Shown one piece after another: positions 34,093 through 42,557 of a stretch of 64,000 bases of DNA. A program made the translations under genes and the position numbers. The DNA is from Mucilaginibacter sp. 44-25. Lineage in GTDB: Bacteria > Bacteroidota > Bacteroidia > Sphingobacteriales > Sphingobacteriaceae. Positions within the stretch are counted from its first letter, which is position 1. Each line of letters begins with the position of its first letter. The DNA lies in assembly GCA_001898335.1 (NCBI GenBank), contig MKTS01000013.1, positions 310,001-374,000 of the forward strand, in the 5' to 3' direction. The notes beneath the pieces are model-generated. The model had not been told where the DNA came from, ran no database searches, and saw only the letters and a program-made list of their open reading frames with translations.

Positions 34093-34269
34093 TTAGTAGT
34101 TGCGGTAATAGCCATCATAGTAGCGATCATGATGCCAGTGGTGGTACCTATCGTAACGGTTATACCTGTCGTACCTGCTGTAATAGCCCCTGTTCTCTAC
34201 AGAGCAGCTTGATAATGCAGCGGTTCCTAACAGTACCAGTGCCATTATCTTTAACATTCCTTTTTTCAT
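34093..34269 (-). CDS. Small Tyr/Arg/His-rich lipoprotein (58 aa)
   Basis: This short reading frame encodes 58 residues beginning MKKGMLKIMALVLLGTAALS and then SC, so the lipobox Cys is residue 22. The mature 37 residues are rich in Tyr, Arg, Asp and His, with repeated (Y/R)DRYNRYDRYHHWHH-type units. It is directly upstream of the 91-aa His/Tyr/Arg-rich gene, which shares its composition, and both are followed by one terminator. The lipoprotein signal and the composition support a real gene. Confidence 0.6.
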   Translation of the reverse strand: MKKGMLKIMALVLLGTAALSSCSVENRGYYSRYDRYNRYDRYHHWHHDRYYDGYYRNY

Positions 34270-34485
34270 ATTTTGGGTTCCTTTTCGGGTGCTTATTTAT
34301 TGTTATTGTTTAAATATTAAACTACAACTATAGGCCTGCGTTTAATCCGCCCATACTACTATAACTAACTTGTTACAATACCAGGCACGGGTTAAGGTGA
34401 AAAAGGAACTGCTGCGAAAGCGATTTTATTACGGGAAAGTTTACTTTAGCGCTAATAACCAATTACTATCCATTTATTTACAGGA

Positions 34486-34932
34486 ATGAAAAAGATATTA
34501 TACCCTACGCTGGTTTTGGCGGCGTTATTTTGCCTGCCCGTAGCAAGCAAAGCACAGGCAGTGTTTAACCACGTAGCGCTTTGCTCAAAAGACCTTAAGA
34601 AAAGCAATGAATTTTATACCTCGGTGTTAAAGCTTAAAATTATCCCCAATCCTTTTAAGGATACCGTACATACCTGGTATAGCATAGCGCCTAATACCGC
34701 CATGCACGTGATACAGGGCAATTGCTCCACCGCGCCCAAAGTTATTGGCGACCATATCTGCTTCAGCGTCCCCTCTATAACTGAGTTTATTACATTATTG
34801 AAAAGCCGTAACATCACCTACTGTAACTGGAAACAAGTACCGGGGCAGGTAGAACACCGGGTTGACGGTGTATCGCAGGTATACATACAGGACCCTGATG
34901 GTTATTGGATAGAGGTGAACGACGCGAAATAA
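34486..34932 (+). CDS. Secreted VOC-superfamily (glyoxalase-like) protein
   Basis: The 148-aa protein starts with a signal peptide (about 1-23, ending SKA-Q), which is unusual for this mostly cytoplasmic fold. The rest is one VOC module: FNHVALCSKDLKKSNEFYTSVLKL, then HICFSV and a C-terminal QDPDGYWIEVND, with His and Glu residues that can bind a metal. It probably works in the periplasm; substrate unknown. Confidence 0.82.
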   Translation: MKKILYPTLVLAALFCLPVASKAQAVFNHVALCSKDLKKSNEFYTSVLKLKIIPNPFKDTVHTWYSIAPNTAMHVIQGNCSTAPKVIGDHICFSVPSITEFITLLKSRNITYCNWKQVPGQVEHRVDGVSQVYIQDPDGYWIEVNDAK

Positions 34933-35032
34933 ACCCGCTGATAATGTGACAGATTATCTTTTTGGGCGATACCGCTTTTAAACCTTTGCAATAAGGCATG
35001 GTCACAGGTATAGAAATTACAACCTGTATACC

Positions 35033-35182
35033 ATGAAAAAAGCAATTAACACTATACTTACCGACTTTAACCATGTGTTTGTTAAAGGCCAGTCGAGCAA
35101 AACAGAACAGGCAAGGGTGTTTGCGTTGCTCATTTTTCCTACCATGATCGCTCTGTTCGGTATCGGCAGGTTTCCTTTCTAA
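35033..35182 (+). CDS. Possible 49-aa small membrane protein
   Basis: The frame begins MKKAINTILTDFNHVFVKGQ, followed by a polar stretch and a single hydrophobic helix (about 29-45) ending in GRFPF. No family is recognised. It sits alone in a 307-base gap between the VOC gene and the HAD gene, on the same strand as both. Start and stop are clean, but there is no other support. Confidence 0.4.
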   Translation: MKKAINTILTDFNHVFVKGQSSKTEQARVFALLIFPTMIALFGIGRFPF

Positions 35183-35215
35183 GCTTATCCATAGCCGCTG
35201 CTCGTAAATAAATTT

Positions 35216-35223
35216 TACTTTTG
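35216..35223 (+). promoter_or_regulatory. -7 promoter box of the HAD gene
   Basis: TACTTTTG matches TAnnTTTG and ends 16 bases before the ATG at 35240. A clear -33 element is not seen. Confidence 0.45.
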
Positions 35224-35239
35224 CGGCACGTAAAGCACT

Positions 35240-35884
35240 ATGGAAAATTTAAAAGGAAAATTCGACAGCGTAATTTTTGATCTTGATGGCACCCTCTGGG
35301 ACAGCACCGGCACCGTAGCCCATGCATGGCAAACGGCGCTAAACAAAGTCCCTTTTATGGCCGGTGAAGTAATGACCCGCGAACGTGTGCGTTCCATAAC
35401 CGGTATGGCTTATGACGCCATTTTTAAAAAGCTGTTTCCGAACCTTGCAGACGAACAACGCGCCGAAGTACAGCAACAATGCTCCATTGCCGAACTGGAT
35501 ATACTACACCGTGATGGAGGCGAACTTTACCCGGGCCTTGCAGATACCCTCGCTTACCTGGCACAGCATTACCAACTATACATCGTAAGTAATTGCCAAA
35601 GCGGTTACATTGAGCTGTTCCTGGACCAGCACCAAATGCATACCTACTTTTTAGGGCACCAGTGCTATGGCACCAAAGGCAACCCCAAAGCCGATAATAT
35701 ACGCGACATAGTGAACGACCACAACCTGCAAGCCCCCGTTTATGTGGGCGATACCACCGGCGATCATGACGCCGCTACCAAGGCTGGTGTGCCTTTTATG
35801 TTCGCGGCATATGGTTTTGGCCGGGTTGAGGAAGGGCAGATAGCCACCATTAACCAGTTTACTGACCTGCAGCAACTACTGTAA
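35240..35884 (+). CDS. HAD-family phosphatase, paralogue of 22395-23027
   Basis: The 214-aa enzyme has HAD motif I FDLDGTLWDST, motif II IVSNCQSG, and motifs III/IV GNPKADNI...YVGDTTGDHD. It shares its size, cap and the FDxDGTLWD and GDTxGD motifs with the protein at 22395-23027, so the two arose by duplication. It is a soluble phosphatase for an unknown small substrate. It is followed 56 bases later by an MBL-fold gene. Confidence 0.88.
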   Translation: MENLKGKFDSVIFDLDGTLWDSTGTVAHAWQTALNKVPFMAGEVMTRERVRSITGMAYDAIFKKLFPNLADEQRAEVQQQCSIAELDILHRDGGELYPGLADTLAYLAQHYQLYIVSNCQSGYIELFLDQHQMHTYFLGHQCYGTKGNPKADNIRDIVNDHNLQAPVYVGDTTGDHDAATKAGVPFMFAAYGFGRVEEGQIATINQFTDLQQLL

Positions 35885-35940
35885 TTAGTCGGCTCAAAAC
35901 CTTTAAAAGCGTTTACCGTTCTAAAATAAAAACTGCAAAC

Positions 35941-36600
35941 ATGAGAATTTACAAGTTCATACACTCGTGCCTTGTTTTTGAAGATAACGGTTTTAAACTG
36001 CTGTTTGACCCCGGTAAGTTTACTTTCGCTGAAGGCCAGGTTAAACCTGATGATTTTACCGATGTGAACGCGATAATTATCAGCCATATCCACCCCGACC
36101 ATTTAGATACTGACAACCTAAAAACCATTACCGGGCTAAGCAATGCTAAGGTATATGCCAATAGCCAGGTTGGCGAAACTTTGCGGAAAGAGGGCATCGC
36201 CTTTGAGTTGATGGAACAGGGTAAATATACCGCGGGGCCTTTTACTATAGATGCTTTTGACGTGCAGCATGAACCTTTGCTGAACGCGCCCATACCCCAA
36301 ATGACCGGCTACATCATCAACGGAAAAATACTGCACCCGATAGATTCCATGGAGGCTAAACTAACCAAGATACCGGGTATCGAATTACTGCTGATGGTAA
36401 CTATGGCCCCTTTCGCCAATGAACTGCGCATTGCCGGCTTTGCCGATAGCTCAAAACCCAAGCAGATACTACCTGTGCATGATGGCTACGTGAAGGAGTT
36501 TTTCCTGAGATCGAGGTATGACAACTATGCCCGGTACTTTGAAAAAGCTGGCATACAATTTCATCAGGTGTATAAACCGGGCGATTATATAGAATTTTAA
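35941..36600 (+). CDS. MBL-fold metallo-hydrolase (UlaG-like)
   Basis: The 219-aa cytoplasmic protein has the zinc motif ISHIHPDHLDTDN, an upstream KLLFDPGKF and a later PVHDGY His. This fits the small UlaG-like branch of the metallo-beta-lactamase fold. The substrate is unknown. It lies downstream of the HAD gene on the same strand and may share its transcript. Confidence 0.85.
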   Translation: MRIYKFIHSCLVFEDNGFKLLFDPGKFTFAEGQVKPDDFTDVNAIIISHIHPDHLDTDNLKTITGLSNAKVYANSQVGETLRKEGIAFELMEQGKYTAGPFTIDAFDVQHEPLLNAPIPQMTGYIINGKILHPIDSMEAKLTKIPGIELLLMVTMAPFANELRIAGFADSSKPKQILPVHDGYVKEFFLRSRYDNYARYFEKAGIQFHQVYKPGDYIEF

Positions 36601-36612
36601 GCCCGGTTACGG

Positions 36613-37803
36613 TTACCTGTCTTTATCAAAGTTTTCCATTACCAGTACCGCGGCGCCTATCAGCTCGGCATCAAAACCAAGTGATGAAATAAGCAATTCC
36701 GTGCCGGAAGAAAGCCGGGGGATGCAATATTTATGTAACGATTGCTGTATGGTAGCCATGAGTATATGCCCAACTTTAGCCCCACGCCCGCTCAAAACAA
36801 TATAAGCCGGGTTCATAATATGGATAAGTATGGCCAGCGCCTTACCAATTTTGTAGCCCGCGTCTGTAAGCAGTTCCAGCGCGAACTGGTCGCCCTGGTT
36901 GGCAGCCTCCATCAGCGCGTCGCCCATTAATTTCGATTGTCCGTGATGAGGCTGCAAGCTGGTAACTCGTCCATTTTTTATGCCTTCCTCCGCTTTTTCG
37001 GCCACCACCAGCATAGAGGCTTCAGCTTCGAGGCAACCCCGTTTGCCGCAGAGGCACAAGGCACCATCATCAGACAATGGGATGTGGCTTAGCTCGCCGG
37101 CAAAACCATTATAGCCTCTGAATATCTTTCCGTCAATGATCATCCCGAGGCCTATACCCCAACCCAGGTTAATCACCATTACTTCCTGCTGTGAGCGCGC
37201 TATCCCGAATTTTTGCTCGGCAAGCGCAATCAGGCTCGAGTCGTTATCAATATAAGTGGTAATACCTGTAGCACGCTCAATATAACGGGTAAGGCTTTCG
37301 CCGCCTGCATCCAGGTAGGTATAGTTAATACCTTCTACCACGTTAATAAAGCCCGGCATACCAATACCTATGCCAGCGATCTTTTCTTTGGGGATGCCGG
37401 TACCTGCAATATAACCGTTAAGGCTTTCGATCAATTGGCGCAAAGCATCGCTATTATTATGCAGCTTTAGTTCAACGGTGCTCATTTCCGCTACAGGGCT
37501 GTTATTAAGATCAAGCAATTGTATACGTGCTGATAGCTGATCCATCGCCACGGCGAGGATAAACATGGCCCGCGCGTTGATGGCATACATGAGTGGCCTG
37601 CGCCCGCCGCTGGAGGGGGCATACCCCTGTTCAACAACAAAACCTTCTCTTATAAGTTCGTTAATAGCTTTGGCTATTGAGGGTATACTTTTATCAAAAA
37701 GCTGGCTTAGCGCTGCGCATGACATGGCCTTGTCAAAATACAACCGCTTGATGATCATATTCTTAAGCCAGCTGCTTTTTACGCCGGTACTCTTAATTTC
37801 CAT
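36613..37803 (-). CDS. ROK-family transcriptional regulator
   Basis: The 396-aa protein has an N-terminal winged helix (about 15-75, SCAALSQLFDKSIPSIAKAINELI) and a C-terminal ROK sugar-kinase-like domain. The latter carries GIGMPGF, the phosphate loop NLGWGIGLG, and the zinc signature CLCGKRGCLEAEAS. Such NagC/Mlc/XylR-type proteins repress sugar genes until the sugar binds. A GH3 glycosidase gene lies close by on the same strand, suggesting a role in glycan use. Confidence 0.9.
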   Translation of the reverse strand: MEIKSTGVKSSWLKNMIIKRLYFDKAMSCAALSQLFDKSIPSIAKAINELIREGFVVEQGYAPSSGGRRPLMYAINARAMFILAVAMDQLSARIQLLDLNNSPVAEMSTVELKLHNNSDALRQLIESLNGYIAGTGIPKEKIAGIGIGMPGFINVVEGINYTYLDAGGESLTRYIERATGITTYIDNDSSLIALAEQKFGIARSQQEVMVINLGWGIGLGMIIDGKIFRGYNGFAGELSHIPLSDDGALCLCGKRGCLEAEASMLVVAEKAEEGIKNGRVTSLQPHHGQSKLMGDALMEAANQGDQFALELLTDAGYKIGKALAILIHIMNPAYIVLSGRGAKVGHILMATIQQSLHKYCIPRLSSGTELLISSLGFDAELIGAAVLVMENFDKDR

Positions 37804-37834
37804 GGAAAAATGAGGCGTGTTTAATTAGTTTTTA

Positions 37835-37866
37835 CCAAAATTGCTCTATAAATATAGTATTTTTGG
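37835..37866. promoter_or_regulatory. Nested inverted repeats upstream of the ROK gene
   Basis: CCAAAA (37835-37840) pairs with TTTTGG (37861-37866), and CTATA (37846-37850) pairs with TATAG (37853-37857) almost at the same centre. This is 32-63 bases before the ROK start codon, a fitting place for an autoregulatory site. Confidence 0.4.
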
Positions 37867-37920
37867 ATAACACCTCAATAAGTTGGGAAACTTTTTAAAA
37901 TACGTGTAAATGGAAAGTGT

Positions 37921-38424
37921 TTACTCGTTATCCATTCTCATTTGCAAAAGATACGGCTTAAAGCCTAATTTTTCATATGCTTTAATAGCCGGGGTATTTT
38001 GCATGTATACCTCCAAACGCAATTCGGTAATGTTACGGGCAAGCGCCCATTGCTTAAGCGAGTTGATGATTAAAGCATTTACACCTTTACCCCGGTAAGC
38101 AGGTACCACGTACATAAAACCCAGGTAGGCTTCATGAGTGTGGTGTAAATACGGTTTGGATGTGTTGATGCGGGCATACCCGCTCGCGATGAGTTCACCG
38201 TTAAGTTCGGCCACGGCCAGGTAAGCATCGGGTGAGGTAAGCAACCAGTCAAAATCGTAATAAGATTGTTCACCTGCTTTCATGTGCGGCGTAAAGGGCC
38301 TTTCCGCTTCTACTACCCCTTGCTCAAATTGGCGTAAAACGGGCATATCCTCAGCAGTCGCCCTGCGGATAACAGGAGCATCATTGCCGGCATACGCCGA
38401 AGGTATCCATTCTGTACGGATCAT
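37921..38424 (-). CDS. GNAT-family N-acetyltransferase
   Basis: The 167-aa protein contains the GNAT acetyl-CoA loop VPAYRGKGVNALIINSL (R-G-K-G-V) and a C-terminal YEKLGFKPY. It lies eight bases after the GH3 gene on the same strand and is probably cotranscribed with it. The substrate is unknown. Confidence 0.88.
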   Translation of the reverse strand: MIRTEWIPSAYAGNDAPVIRRATAEDMPVLRQFEQGVVEAERPFTPHMKAGEQSYYDFDWLLTSPDAYLAVAELNGELIASGYARINTSKPYLHHTHEAYLGFMYVVPAYRGKGVNALIINSLKQWALARNITELRLEVYMQNTPAIKAYEKLGFKPYLLQMRMDNE

Positions 38425-38432
38425 AGTGTTGC

Positions 38433-40829
38433 TTATTCAATAGTATAAGTCTTCTTCAATTTAATATCCTGAGATGAACTGCCTATCCATGCCTGGAAAG
38501 TGCCGGGCTCTACTGTCCAGTTCATGTTTTTATCCAGCAGGGCAAGGTCATCAGGGTTTAGTTTAAACGTAACCGTTTTGGTTTCGCCCGGGTTAAGCGT
38601 TACGCGCTCAAAGCCACGCAGGTCATACTCATACGTGGTTACACTGCTTACATCGTCTTTAATATATAGCTGTACTACGTCGTCGCCTTTGCGCTGGCCG
38701 GTATTGGTTACATCAACCGTTACGGTAACAATGCCCTGAGAGTTGCCTTTATCAGGCGATACCTGCAGGTTACTGTAGGCGAACGTGGTATAACTTAAAC
38801 CATAGCCAAAAGGATATAGCGCGCCATTAACACTGGTTTTTCCCCAGCTGTTAGAACCACCCTGCCCTGCCTGTGAGCCGGGTTTAAAAGGGAAATTAAA
38901 CTCAATCTGCCCCACCGTTTTCGGGAAGGTAATGGGTAGCTTTCCGCCGGGATTATTATCGCCAAACAGGGTTTCGGCTATAACCTGTCCGCTCTGCACA
39001 CTCGGGAACCATGCTTCCAATATGGCCGGTACATATTTATTTTCCCAGTTAATGGTAAGCGGCTGCCCGTTTATTAATACCATTACTACCGGTTTACCTG
39101 TTGCCTGCAAAGCCTGTATCAGCTTTAACTGCCTGCCCGGCAGGTTAAGCCCGGTGCGTGAAAGGCTTTCACCCACCCTGTCTACATCTTCGCCTACAAC
39201 GGCAACCACCAGGTCCGATTGTTTGGCCTGCGCTACTGCCGAATCAATGCCGGCCTGCTCGTCCGCTGTCAATGGCGTTTCTATGATCTCGCTTTCGGGC
39301 CAGCTGGCATCAATAATATTGCATCCTCTAACATAACTTACTTTAGTGCTACCGCCCACATGGTTCTTAATACCATCCAGCACATTGGTAACCGGGTTAT
39401 GCGATGGGCCATACCGGCTAATGGCATAATTGGTTTCGGCCGCAAGCGGACCGGTAACCAGTATATTTTTGTATTTGCCTTTATCCAGCGGGAGCAGGTT
39501 ATTGTCATTTTTGAGCAGCACCATGCTTTCGCGGTTCATTTTGAGGCTCATCTGCTTATCAGCAGCGGTATGCACCACTTTGTCGGCCGCTTTGGTATCT
39601 TTTACATAAGGGCTATCAAATAAACCCAGCCTGAACTTTACGCGCAATACCTCGGCCACACGGGTATCAATTACCTTCATGGATATGCGGTTCTCCCTGA
39701 TCAGTTCGCGCAGCGGGAGTATAAAGGTTTGCGGCATAGTAAAGTTAGTGCGTACGTTAAGCCCGGCCTCTACGGCCTGCCTTACGCCCTCCTTATAATC
39801 AGCCGCAACATGGTGTTTGCTGTACAGGTATTCTACCGCCTCGCTGTCGGACACCACATAGCCATTGAAACCGAATTTTTGCCTCAACAGTTCGGTAAGG
39901 AAGTAATAGCTACCGGTAACGGGTACGCCATCCCAATCGTTATAGCTGCTCATTACGCCCATAGGGTGTGCCTCCTGCACAACCCGCCTGAAAGGGTAAA
40001 GATATAACTGGTGCATTTCGCGCGGTGCCACATGCGGGTCGGTACGGGCAGCGCCATCGCGCCCGCCTTTGGGCACACTATAAACGGCGTAATGTTTAAG
40101 TGTTGATGCCACGCCCTCCTCCTGTATACCCAGCACCATCTGTTTACCCAGTTCGGCTATGAGGTAAGGGTCTTCGCCATAACATTCTACCACACGGCCC
40201 CAGCGCTGGTCGCGCGCGGGATCAAGAATAGGCGCATATACATTGGTATAACCTAATGCCTTAGCTTCGCGGCCAACCGTTTGGCCGGCCTGCCGCACCA
40301 AAGCCTTATCCCATGTACTGCCAATACCTATGGGCGCCGGCAATGGCGTAGCCCTGTCGTGGTTTAAGCCATGTATACCCTCGTTGGTAAAATCAACCGG
40401 TATACCCATGCGTGTTTCTTCAACAAACCATTTTTGTATGGTATTAATAGCCGCAGCATGTTTACTAAATGGGTAAGAATATTGCGTTGGCGCATCATCC
40501 GTATGCGAGGTAAGGTTATTCAGTTCCTCATCAATATTAGCGATGCCATCTTTCCATATTTCACTTTTCCAATTGGGTACCGGCATCTCATCCTTTAGAA
40601 CCCTTTTATAACCATATAAGGTAGCCATCTGGCAGGTTTTTTCTTCAACGGTCATCTGGCTCAGCAGGTCGGTAATACGTTTTTCGATGTTTTGCGATGG
40701 GTCTTCAAACACATCCATACGGCCGTTCTTGTTAAAATCTATCCAGCCCTTATGGTAAATACTTTTTTGTTGAGCGGATGCAGATATAGCCAGCCCCAAT
40801 AAAGGCAACAGCAATGGCAGTTTTTTCAT
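38433..40829 (-). CDS. Glycoside hydrolase family 3 enzyme (beta-glucosidase/beta-xylosidase-like)
   Basis: The 798-aa secreted enzyme has a signal peptide (about 1-20), a short Ca-binding-like DFNKNGRMDVFED segment, the GH3 barrel, the alpha/beta sandwich and a C-terminal fibronectin type III-like domain. The catalytic Asp is D328 in GYVVSDSEAVEYLY. KHYAVYS and the DQRWGRVVECYGEDP block are also typical. The SDSEAV form and the TNFTMP segment are closer to GH3 xylosidase-like members than to plain BglX, so the sugar specificity stays open. A GNAT gene follows and a ROK regulator is nearby. Confidence 0.92.
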   Translation of the reverse strand: MKKLPLLLPLLGLAISASAQQKSIYHKGWIDFNKNGRMDVFEDPSQNIEKRITDLLSQMTVEEKTCQMATLYGYKRVLKDEMPVPNWKSEIWKDGIANIDEELNNLTSHTDDAPTQYSYPFSKHAAAINTIQKWFVEETRMGIPVDFTNEGIHGLNHDRATPLPAPIGIGSTWDKALVRQAGQTVGREAKALGYTNVYAPILDPARDQRWGRVVECYGEDPYLIAELGKQMVLGIQEEGVASTLKHYAVYSVPKGGRDGAARTDPHVAPREMHQLYLYPFRRVVQEAHPMGVMSSYNDWDGVPVTGSYYFLTELLRQKFGFNGYVVSDSEAVEYLYSKHHVAADYKEGVRQAVEAGLNVRTNFTMPQTFILPLRELIRENRISMKVIDTRVAEVLRVKFRLGLFDSPYVKDTKAADKVVHTAADKQMSLKMNRESMVLLKNDNNLLPLDKGKYKNILVTGPLAAETNYAISRYGPSHNPVTNVLDGIKNHVGGSTKVSYVRGCNIIDASWPESEIIETPLTADEQAGIDSAVAQAKQSDLVVAVVGEDVDRVGESLSRTGLNLPGRQLKLIQALQATGKPVVMVLINGQPLTINWENKYVPAILEAWFPSVQSGQVIAETLFGDNNPGGKLPITFPKTVGQIEFNFPFKPGSQAGQGGSNSWGKTSVNGALYPFGYGLSYTTFAYSNLQVSPDKGNSQGIVTVTVDVTNTGQRKGDDVVQLYIKDDVSSVTTYEYDLRGFERVTLNPGETKTVTFKLNPDDLALLDKNMNWTVEPGTFQAWIGSSSQDIKLKKTYTIE

Positions 40830-40858
40830 GCGGATGAGAGATGCTTATTAGTTAAGGC

Positions 40859-40866
40859 CAAATATA
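40859..40866 (-). promoter_or_regulatory. -7 promoter box of the GH3 gene
   Basis: On the minus strand this reads TATATTTG, an exact match to TAnnTTTG. It ends 29 bases before the ATG at 40829. Confidence 0.5.
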
Positions 40867-40987
40867 TAAAGTGAACTCACACCATAGCTACTTATGACCG
40901 ATAATTTATCTGTTACCTGCAAACAATATCATCTTTTAACGTTATTGATTGCATTGTACTTATCTTGCCTTTTTTATTACGTTAACT

Positions 40988-41443
40988 ATGCGCCTGCTAT
41001 CCATTCTCATCTTATCGCTCACCTGCTTACTAAAGCCCGCTTATGGGCCCGATACAGATACACCTGCCAACCGCATCTGCGGCAAGTGGGAATCAAGCGA
41101 AAAAAACCTGGTAGTAGAGGTGTATCCGTATAGGAACACATTACGCGCTAAAATGATCAGGTTCACGGGCGGCGTAAGCAAAGCCCAGCCGATGGAAAAC
41201 ATCACGGACAAAAAAAATCCCGACCCTGCGTTGCGCAGCCGCAAGGTATTAGGCATGGATGTGGTGGAAGACTTGGTTTACAACCCGAAATCCAATTCAT
41301 GGGAGAACGGGCGCATATATGAAATACAAAGTGGCAAAACATGGAGTGCTGCAGCCTATCTCGAAAATGAAAACACCCTCAAAGTAAAAGGATACTGGAA
41401 AGTTAAATTGATAGGTAAAACCATGACTTTCCACCGGCTGTAA
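40988..41443 (+). CDS. DUF2147 secreted protein, copy 1
   Basis: The 151-aa protein has a signal peptide and one DUF2147 domain: ICGKWESS, then NPDPALRSRKVLGMDVV, YNPKSNSWENGRIYE and KVKGYWKVKLIGKTMTFHRL. The domain is a small lipocalin-like beta barrel of unknown role. This is the first of three tandem copies on the same strand. The ATG at 40988 is chosen because it gives a good signal peptide; the open frame before it starts at TTG. Confidence 0.85.
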   Translation: MRLLSILILSLTCLLKPAYGPDTDTPANRICGKWESSEKNLVVEVYPYRNTLRAKMIRFTGGVSKAQPMENITDKKNPDPALRSRKVLGMDVVEDLVYNPKSNSWENGRIYEIQSGKTWSAAAYLENENTLKVKGYWKVKLIGKTMTFHRL

Positions 41444-41501
41444 TACGGGCTTGATTAATTGGCATCGCTATTGCCTGTATACCAATACAAATGGCAATAG
41501 T

Positions 41502-41960
41502 ATGACAAAACAGTTTCTTTTCAGTTTTTTTGCATTAATGCTGTACAGTGGTATCAATTATAGTACACCCCGTACTACAGCAGCCGAAGACATGGTTTGC
41601 GGCAAGTGGCAAATGGTAGATGGTTCGCTGATAGTACAAGTATACCGTGAGGAGGGAGAATTCAGGGCTAAGATCGTATACTTTGACGACCACGATAATA
41701 CCAAACCACTTGATTATTGGACCGACGACCTCAACCCTAACCCCGCCCTACGCAGCCGAAAAATTTTAGGGATGAATGTGGTTGAGAAACTTACCTATAA
41801 CCCATCAACTAACAGCTGGGAAGACGGCATGATCTACGATGCTAAACATGGCCGCTATTGGAATTCATCAGCCTACCTGACCAAAGATGGCTTACTTAAA
41901 GTTAAAGGCTACTGGCATATTAAACTTATAGGCAAAACACTGACTTTCAAACGAGTATAG
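41502..41960 (+). CDS. DUF2147 secreted protein, copy 2
   Basis: The 152-aa protein has a signal peptide and the same motifs as its neighbours: VCGKWQM, NPNPALRSRKILGMNVV, YNPSTNSWEDGMIYD and KVKGYWHIKLIGKTLTFKRV. It is the middle of three tandem paralogues and is closest in motif detail to copy 1. The ATG at 41502 gives a proper leader. Function unknown. Confidence 0.85.
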   Translation: MTKQFLFSFFALMLYSGINYSTPRTTAAEDMVCGKWQMVDGSLIVQVYREEGEFRAKIVYFDDHDNTKPLDYWTDDLNPNPALRSRKILGMNVVEKLTYNPSTNSWEDGMIYDAKHGRYWNSSAYLTKDGLLKVKGYWHIKLIGKTLTFKRV

Positions 41961-42049
41961 TCAGGCTCTTAAGAAAATAATTTTCACATTTATTTGGATT
42001 ATAACATTACTGTTGCATATATTTATGTCATAGCAATGTCAAACCAATT

Positions 42050-42502
42050 ATGTTTAAAGTAATCAGGATCTCAGTAATAGCTTTATTATTTACCGTATGG
42101 TCGCAAGCTGCGACTGTGGTAAGGATGGATGAAGTAATATGTGGCAGGTGGATGTCTGAAGACAAGGACCTGATGATTAACATCTCCAAACAAAACACCG
42201 AGTATACCGCTACCATAGTTTGGTTTGACGACCGTGATGAAACCAAGAAAATGGAAGAGCATGTTGACGGCCTAAATCCCGAGCCTTCTCTACGCAACCG
42301 TAAACTGGTTGGCATAAACATGATAGAGAAATTGGAATACGCGCCTGAAAGCAACACCTGGGAAAACGGGGTGATGTATGATGCGCAACAAGGAAGGCAA
42401 TGGAACTCCTGCGCTTACATTAACCAAAAAGGCGAATTAAAAGTAAAAAGTTACTGGCACTTAAAGTTCCTGGGCAAAACCAGGACATTCAAACGGATAT
42501 AA
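42050..42502 (+). CDS. DUF2147 secreted protein, copy 3
   Basis: The 150-aa protein has a signal peptide (about 1-21) and one DUF2147 domain: ICGRWMSE, NPEPSLRNRKLVGINMI, APESNTWENGVMYD and KVKSYWHLKFLGKTRTFKRI. It is the most divergent of the three tandem copies, with LRNRK and KSYW in place of LRSRK and KGYW. The group ends with a strong bidirectional terminator. Confidence 0.85.
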   Translation: MFKVIRISVIALLFTVWSQAATVVRMDEVICGRWMSEDKDLMINISKQNTEYTATIVWFDDRDETKKMEEHVDGLNPEPSLRNRKLVGINMIEKLEYAPESNTWENGVMYDAQQGRQWNSCAYINQKGELKVKSYWHLKFLGKTRTFKRI

Positions 42503-42540
42503 AACAAAAGCGGCGCTCATAATGATCGCCGCTTTTGTTT
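42502..42540. terminator. Bidirectional terminator
   Basis: Perfect 14-bp arms (42502-42515 and 42527-42540) flank an 11-base loop and give T-rich ends on both strands. It lies between the DUF2147 group and the convergent yceI gene. Confidence 0.88.
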
Positions 42541-42557
42541 ATATATATTGTTGAAAA

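Noticed and set aside
28598..34269. Low-complexity Tyr/Pro/Arg tails as tandem DNA repeats or a CRISPR array
   Set aside because: The repeats are amino-acid composition effects with variable codons and no spacer pattern.
22395..35884. The two HAD genes as a recent duplication
   Set aside because: They share size and motifs only; the sequence differs in most positions and the neighbours are unrelated, so the split is old.
36613..40829. GH3, GNAT and ROK genes as a full polysaccharide utilisation locus
   Set aside because: No SusC/SusD pair, other carbohydrate enzymes or sugar transporter genes are present, so only a glycosidase with a nearby regulator can be claimed.
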